A stretch of DNA of 10,436 nucleotides from Muribaculaceae bacterium (GTDB taxonomy: Bacteria > Pseudomonadota > Alphaproteobacteria > Rs-D84): contig JAMPEH010000063.1 of NCBI GenBank assembly GCA_023665245.1, positions 1 to 10,436 on the forward strand, read 5' to 3'. Position numbers and translations under genes: made by a program. Positions 9,001 through 10,436 of the stretch are shown here, piece by piece. Each line of letters starts with the position of its first letter. The first letter of the stretch is position 1. Under the pieces are notes generated by a model that made no database searches, had not been told where the DNA came from, and saw only the letters and a program-made list of their open reading frames with translations.

Positions 9001-10436
9001 ACGGCACCGTGGAGGCGGTGGATACCAACCTGCCCTACGCCTTCAACGAGTACTCCAACTACGTCTACGTCCAGCAGGACGCCGTCAGCGTTACCCTGTC
9101 CGCCCAGGCGGCCCATCCCAACGCTGTGGTCACCATCAACGGCAAGCCGCTGGACAACAACGGAGAGGTCACCGTCATGCTGACTGCCGGCATTGACACC
9201 ACCACCCGCGTGCCCGTCACTACCATCGTGCCCATCGTGGTCACCGACCCGGCCACCGGCACCATGAAGAGGTACACCCTGGCCGTGGTCCGTGGCCAGG
9301 AGGCACCCAGCTACGCCACGTCCGACTACAACTGGGGCTACAACTTCATCCGTGGCATCACGGTGGAAGGCGCCAACACCGCCAACGTTTCCACCCAGAC
9401 CCAGCCCGTCACCGCGGAAGTCAACGTGGAGCCCGCTCACAACGTGACCATTACCATGCCGTCTATGTACACCAAGTACGAGCTGGCTGAGTGGATCGCG
9501 GCCAACCAGGGCAACGACGCCGCGGACGTGAACAACGACGGCGTCCTGGACGAGACGGATTGGGGTCACACCGTGGAAGAACTGAAGACCGTGACCTACA
9601 CCGGCGACGCTGTTACCATCCGTGTCACCGCCCCGTACGTCACCGGCGCCCTCACCGACAAGGCCCTAGCCACCACGCTGGTCCGTGTCAACGGCCACGT
9701 GGCCACCCTGGTGGACAACTCCACGCCCACCGCCGCCGTGTTTGAGGTCACCCTGCCCATCAACACCTACACTGACCGCTTCGACATCCGTGTGGATGTG
9801 CCAATGCTCGACAAGAACGAACCCAACAAGGTGGAGCGCATCGAAAACGCCTCCTACGTGCTCTACATCACCGACGAGGCCAACGCGCCCAAGGCCATCG
9901 AGCTTGACCCGACCACCAAGAAGCCGCTGCGGTACACCCAGGACGACCTGGATGCCTGGCTGGCTGTGTCCGGCAACGAAGGCAAGACCATGGATGACTG
10001 GACGAAGGCCACCGGCCATGAGATTGGCGACTTCAAGTACAGCAAGGAAGTCCTGACCGGCCCGCAGCTGGATTCCATCGTCCTGGACGAGAACGACGGC
10101 ACCATGCACTCCGGCACCTTCACAACTAAATTCTATGGCGAGGTCTTCAACTACCGCGCCACCGCCGCGGGCGACACCTTCAGCGTCTTCGCCTACGTGG
10201 AGCACACCACCCAGAACCCCGACAAGACCACGACCACCACCAAGGCCCAGTACAGCGACCGTCCGGCCTACATCGAGGTCTATGACGAGGCGGGCAATCG
10301 GTTCACCATCTCCAAGTTCTCCACCGACTTCGTCCACTTCGCCTTCCCCAAGGACGAAAACGGCAAGCGGGATATCCTCAACCTCACCTTCCGGGTCATT
10401 CAGTACGCCGACAGCGGCTACGAGCTGGTCAGTGAG
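1..10436 (+). CDS. Giant cadherin-like beta-sandwich repeat protein, probably cell-surface or secreted (partial at both ends)
   Basis: The first complete codon is at base 3, and 3,478 sense codons follow to the last base without a stop, so both ends of the gene are missing. The translation is rich in Thr, Val, Asp, Asn and Tyr and has a single Cys (codon 5535-5537), as is usual for extracellular repeat proteins of Gram-positive bacteria. About twenty beta-sandwich units follow one another, many with a 'YY.V.vPYe' strand, a G-x-N turn and a closing 'Y.[IVL].[IVL].R' strand; this matches my knowledge of the bacterial cadherin-like family (PF12733). I saw no transmembrane segment, SLH domain, LPxTG motif or enzymatic motif inside the window; anchors would be expected at the unseen termini. 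Third codon positions are nearly all C or G throughout, with no break suggesting fusion or recent insertion. Adhesion or surface scaffolding is inferred from architecture only. An intracellular role is unlikely. Confidence is high for the reading frame, moderate for the family and low for the role. Confidence 0.95.
63..350 (+). repeat. Cadherin-like beta unit 1 (degenerate)
   Basis: The stretch at 123-185 has the pattern 'V.LSA.A..P..A.V.VNG', which closely parallels 9084-9143 in the clearest unit of the array. That internal match supports a cadherin-like fold here. A strand reading IYYPILVGSRD follows near 273-305. Boundaries are approximate. Confidence 0.45.
351..773 (+). other. Beta-rich segment, fold unassigned, ending in a cadherin-like closing strand
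   Basis: Alternating hydrophobic strands (EVRVVVLEMTIV, then YNYYAVVSS) resemble a beta sandwich. The segment ends at 744-773 with HRFYRLELRR, like the closing strand of the later units. No clear G-x-N turn is visible, so it may be one long or two short degenerate units. Confidence 0.3.
774..1124 (+). repeat. Cadherin-like beta unit
   Basis: It opens with ADLRFVGAEHN, contains a strand HYTVNLPGV in the place of the 'YY.V.vPYe' strand, and closes with VIRVRVTAPSGRQKYYDIQL. This is the usual last hairpin of the family: hydrophobic strand, short turn, then Y.I.L. About 117 residues, close to the usual unit size. Confidence 0.5.
1134..1622 (+). repeat. Cadherin-like beta unit, enlarged
   Basis: About 163 residues. 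The closing hairpin is FYLDITVSAG...KYQLHIINQ at the end of the unit. The middle is an Asn/Gly/Asp-rich beta segment (around 1378-1500) with no recognisable motif and is probably a loop insertion into the sandwich. Confidence 0.4.
1623..2219 (+). repeat. Cadherin-like beta unit with long insertion
   Basis: It begins with DFSDLIVRINSTQMLPDSNG and ends with VPIIVTLNGEEKTFYAIVRK, a typical opening strand and closing hairpin. At almost 200 residues it is about twice the basic unit. The extra part (roughly 1740-1900) includes a short charged, probably helical stretch, RLLPEDARYEELLANRAIYK. Confidence 0.45.
2220..2654 (+). repeat. Cadherin-like beta unit
   Basis: The first strand WLDFIRVDGKDLSLN is followed by STVVYNTT, then a Gly/Asn/Trp-rich insertion. 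The closing segment LNDGDNLFHITV (G at 2568) with YLLIIHY at the end gives the G-x-N turn and final strand seen in later units. Confidence 0.5.
2655..2861 (+). repeat. Start of an interrupted beta unit
   Basis: The strand LDVFLDNMIVFDA is followed by an Asp-rich stretch and then by YDYRFNYELRPDGSGKLAVF, so it looks like the first half of a sandwich. The expected closing hairpin does not follow; a Tyr-rich helical stretch does. Confidence 0.3.
2862..3242 (+). other. Tyrosine-rich, probably alpha-helical insertion
   Basis: About 127 residues unlike the rest of the array. The part at 2883-2945 has 8 Tyr in 21 residues. Ala/Leu/Lys/Glu-rich stretches follow (YEQVLEALKAGQKL, LSEAVLKAATVSILAGK, SIEAEKRTQKALADE) that read as helices. 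No known domain was recognised. Its neighbours on both sides are beta-rich, so it is either an insertion in a sandwich or a separate small helical domain. Confidence 0.5.
3243..4007 (+). other. Beta-rich, Ig-like region of unassigned fold
   Basis: The strands ETIWVTIGD, ITYKLLDGPNGSEIATLKSS and YTFSVTYFDQYG, then SPSITIPV, follow the alternating pattern of an Ig-like module (3243-3455). A short helix-like stretch DNLKALMNQML follows. The region from 3540 to 4007 is beta-rich, with Trp/Tyr/Pro-rich loops, and has no recognised family pattern. Confidence 0.35.
4008..4268 (+). repeat. Cadherin-like beta unit
   Basis: About 87 residues, one of the most compact units. YTYNLSHAV and QAYIWANINHDHDNTQASLALY form the first strands. 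GVNDFQIIVTAETGKENTYL (from 4194) followed by IRINR closes the unit: G-x-N turn, hydrophobic strand, short turn, Y.I.I.R. This is one of the best matches to the family pattern. Confidence 0.65.
4269..4838 (+). repeat. Cadherin-like beta unit with long insertion
   Basis: The opening ALDYIRVNNMNAIYDPATAS and the strand YYAYVPRYNG are canonical. The following beta strand (EVTAKAKDS) is separated from the closing TQYRIYDLTLIE by about 120 residues of Thr/Glu/Asp-rich sequence, so a large loop or subdomain sits inside this unit. Confidence 0.5.
4839..5363 (+). repeat. Cadherin-like beta unit, enlarged and degenerate
   Basis: It contains TYVVGVPAATEKVSIRV (around 5067-5117) in place of the 'YY.V.vPYe' strand, a middle hairpin, and the closing strands MEVPIYVTYNH and LYMLHIYRRR. 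The first about 75 residues (4839-5066) include a Pro-rich and probably helical linker with no clear match. Confidence 0.45.
5364..5906 (+). repeat. Cadherin-like beta unit with hairpin-rich insertion
   Basis: It opens with AYLVDLQAEEWFNG and closes with PGINRVTIEVTSEDGTVTRT then YVVTIRR, a nearly ideal family ending (G of the turn at 5829). Between them, 5640-5775 holds an extra set of short Asp/Gly-turn hairpins. The only cysteine of the window (5535-5537) is in the sequence ILPCDG. Confidence 0.6.
5922..6347 (+). repeat. Cadherin-like beta unit
   Basis: The elements appear in order: KLRDIQMYQ, then FSPVYDPDNTLYYFAVPY (PY ending at 6071), then APGNSFRVELLVYRR (turn at 6243), and finally YTLYFYKN. 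The 'F.P.ydpd...YY..vPY' segment is the clear hallmark shared with units at 7788 and 8202. Confidence 0.6.
6393..6734 (+). repeat. Cadherin-like beta unit
   Basis: It starts with FSDIRMEGATLTR and NFYYNTTLSSGELNINLY. The closing part LGFNANDNWFVLKATDGTNI followed by YSSVTVYR has an N-x-N turn in place of G-x-N and the usual R-terminated last strand. About 114 residues. Confidence 0.5.
6747..7103 (+). repeat. Cadherin-like beta unit
   Basis: It begins HLENLAVSDPTVPLF and YEYFAAVDAETEEATIVV. The turn and strand QGSNRVTITVKHVG begin near 6987, and RVYEVELYLAG is the last strand. It lacks the terminal Arg of most units but otherwise follows the family layout at about 119 residues. Confidence 0.6.
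7104..7766 (+). repeat. Cadherin-like beta unit with large N-terminal extension
   Basis: About 220 residues. The second half is canonical: LELAATLRPEEAERAQVYVQ, then ELTAGETQVLFTVRVSG (G at 7650), then KQYLITVYR. The first half (7104-7480) contains an acidic, polar, probably exposed stretch, IIWMDYTTGGH and a Gly/Tyr/Lys-rich segment, with no recognised fold. Confidence 0.5.
7788..8156 (+). repeat. Cadherin-like beta unit
   Basis: The elements in order are TAIQVRDAYNM, IPEFDPEINFYYVNLPYEAE, YQLLINGRQV (NG hairpin at 8007-8012), LGDNTVEINITV (G at 8082) and YYTFILNR. It is a near-complete set of family landmarks in about 123 residues. An RGD tripeptide spans its last residue and the linker (8154-8162). 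Confidence 0.7.
8202..8573 (+). repeat. Cadherin-like beta unit
   Basis: MTDLRINEVVDG, then LIPNFDPDIHYYNVVVPYEV, then KVGNENNIEFVAYG (G at 8478) and RYIVNVVR are the landmarks. It is closely parallel to the preceding unit in order and spacing, with a longer middle loop. Confidence 0.7.
8592..8909 (+). repeat. Cadherin-like beta unit
   Basis: LNFMGVSEGTMTPTFHG, TYNYYVTVPYDVDVVDVEAI, SVGDNLVRAYIYD (G at 8811) and YSLIIHR give the full series of landmarks in about 106 residues, the length typical of one family module. Confidence 0.7.
8958..9293 (+). repeat. Cadherin-like beta unit (clearest example)
   Basis: The order LKAISVKQ, YSNYVYVQQDAVSVTLSAQA, AVVTINGKPLDNNGEVTVML, and KRYTLAVVRG reproduces the family pattern closely, including the 'a.v.ING' hairpin (9123-9143). 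About 112 residues. It also parallels the first unit of the window at 123-185. Confidence 0.7.
9468..9515 (+). other. Helical motif 'YT..eL.eW.A..GN', copy 1
   Basis: The residues YTKYELAEWIAANQGN look like an amphipathic helix. They resemble 9933-9977 (YTQDDLDAWLAVSGN), with Tyr-Thr, Leu, Trp, Ala and Gly-Asn conserved. This copy leads directly into the calcium-type loop. Confidence 0.5.
9525..9560 (+). other. EF-hand / dockerin-type calcium-binding loop
   Basis: The 12 residues DVNNDGVLDETD (residues 3175-3186 of the translation) have Asp 1, Asn 3, Asp 5, Gly 6, Asp 9 and Asp 12. This is the ligand spacing of type I dockerin and EF-hand calcium loops. Only one loop is present, whereas a functional dockerin has two, so calcium binding for local stability is more likely than cohesin binding. 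Confidence 0.65.
9879..10067 (+). other. Linker with helical motif copy 2
   Basis: This stretch joins two beta units. It contains YTQDDLDAWLAVSGN (9933-9977) and, after a short gap, DDW (Trp at 9999-10001), mirroring the helix and 'DW' of the upstream copy. The gap between the two Trp codons is nine codons shorter than in copy 1, and no calcium-type loop is present. Confidence 0.4.
10068..10436 (+). repeat. Cadherin-like beta unit, cut by the window end
   Basis: The opening LDSIVLDENDGTMHSGTFTT is like the start of other units, followed by YRATAAGDTFSVFAYVEH. A short run of five Thr (10227-10241) lies in a loop. The strand ILNLTFRVIQYADSGYELV at the end looks like the closing hairpin, which would finish just beyond the window. 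Confidence 0.45.

Larger units (their letters stand above)
9327..9878 (+). repeat. Divergent beta unit interrupted by a helix and a calcium-type loop
   Basis: Beta strands FIRGITVEG, VTAEVNVEP and NVTITMP are followed by a helix-like stretch and an EF-hand-type loop (9468-9560). Beta sequence then resumes with VTIRVTAPYV, TTLVRVNGHVATLVD, FDIRVDVPM and SYVLYITDE. The insertion appears to sit in the middle of a cadherin-like sandwich. Confidence 0.45.

Noticed and set aside
9666..10337. 223-codon open frame on the complementary strand
   Set aside because: It has the same cause: its stop is the sense CTA codon at 9666, and the product is compositionally biased with no recognisable domain.
1..10436. 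CRISPR array, tandem DNA repeats, insertion sequence, tRNA or terminator hairpins
   Set aside because: The repetition is only at protein level; I saw no regularly spaced identical DNA repeats, inverted terminal repeats, transposase sequence, tRNA-like sequence or hairpin followed by a T run.

Overview
The whole window lies inside one protein-coding gene. Reading the + strand from base 3 gives 3,478 consecutive sense codons that run off both ends, with no stop codon, frameshift, start site or intergenic gap. The product is therefore a giant protein of more than 3,478 residues, at least about 380 kDa. Its N-terminus (signal peptide) and C-terminus (any wall or membrane anchor) lie outside the window.

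The protein is a long chain of beta-sandwich modules of roughly 85 to 220 residues. Most share one layout: a first strand of the type 'L..I.V.g', a 'YY.V.vPYe'-like strand, sometimes an 'NG' hairpin, a 'G-x-N' turn leading into a hydrophobic strand, and a last strand ending in 'Y.[IVL].[IVL].R'. This is the pattern of the bacterial cadherin-like beta-sandwich family (Pfam 'Cadherin-like', PF12733, assigned from memory of the family pattern). Such modules occur in very large secreted or cell-surface proteins.

Layout: 63-2654, degenerate beta units; 2655-4007, an unusual segment with a tyrosine-rich, probably helical insert and an Ig-like stretch; 4008-5906, cadherin-like units with long insertions; 5922-9293, the most regular part of the array; 9327-10067, a unit and linker carrying two related helical motifs and one EF-hand/dockerin-type calcium loop; 10068-10436, a unit cut by the window end.

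Organism: the DNA is GC-rich, with third codon positions almost always C or G (ACC, GTC, GAC, CTG, AAC). There is one cysteine in 3,478 residues and the repeats are cadherin-like. This fits a GC-rich Firmicute, for example a gut Oscillospiraceae-type clostridium, but the window has no taxonomic marker and this is inference. The likely role, adhesion or surface scaffolding, rests on architecture alone. No RNA gene, mobile element, CRISPR array, promoter or terminator was seen.
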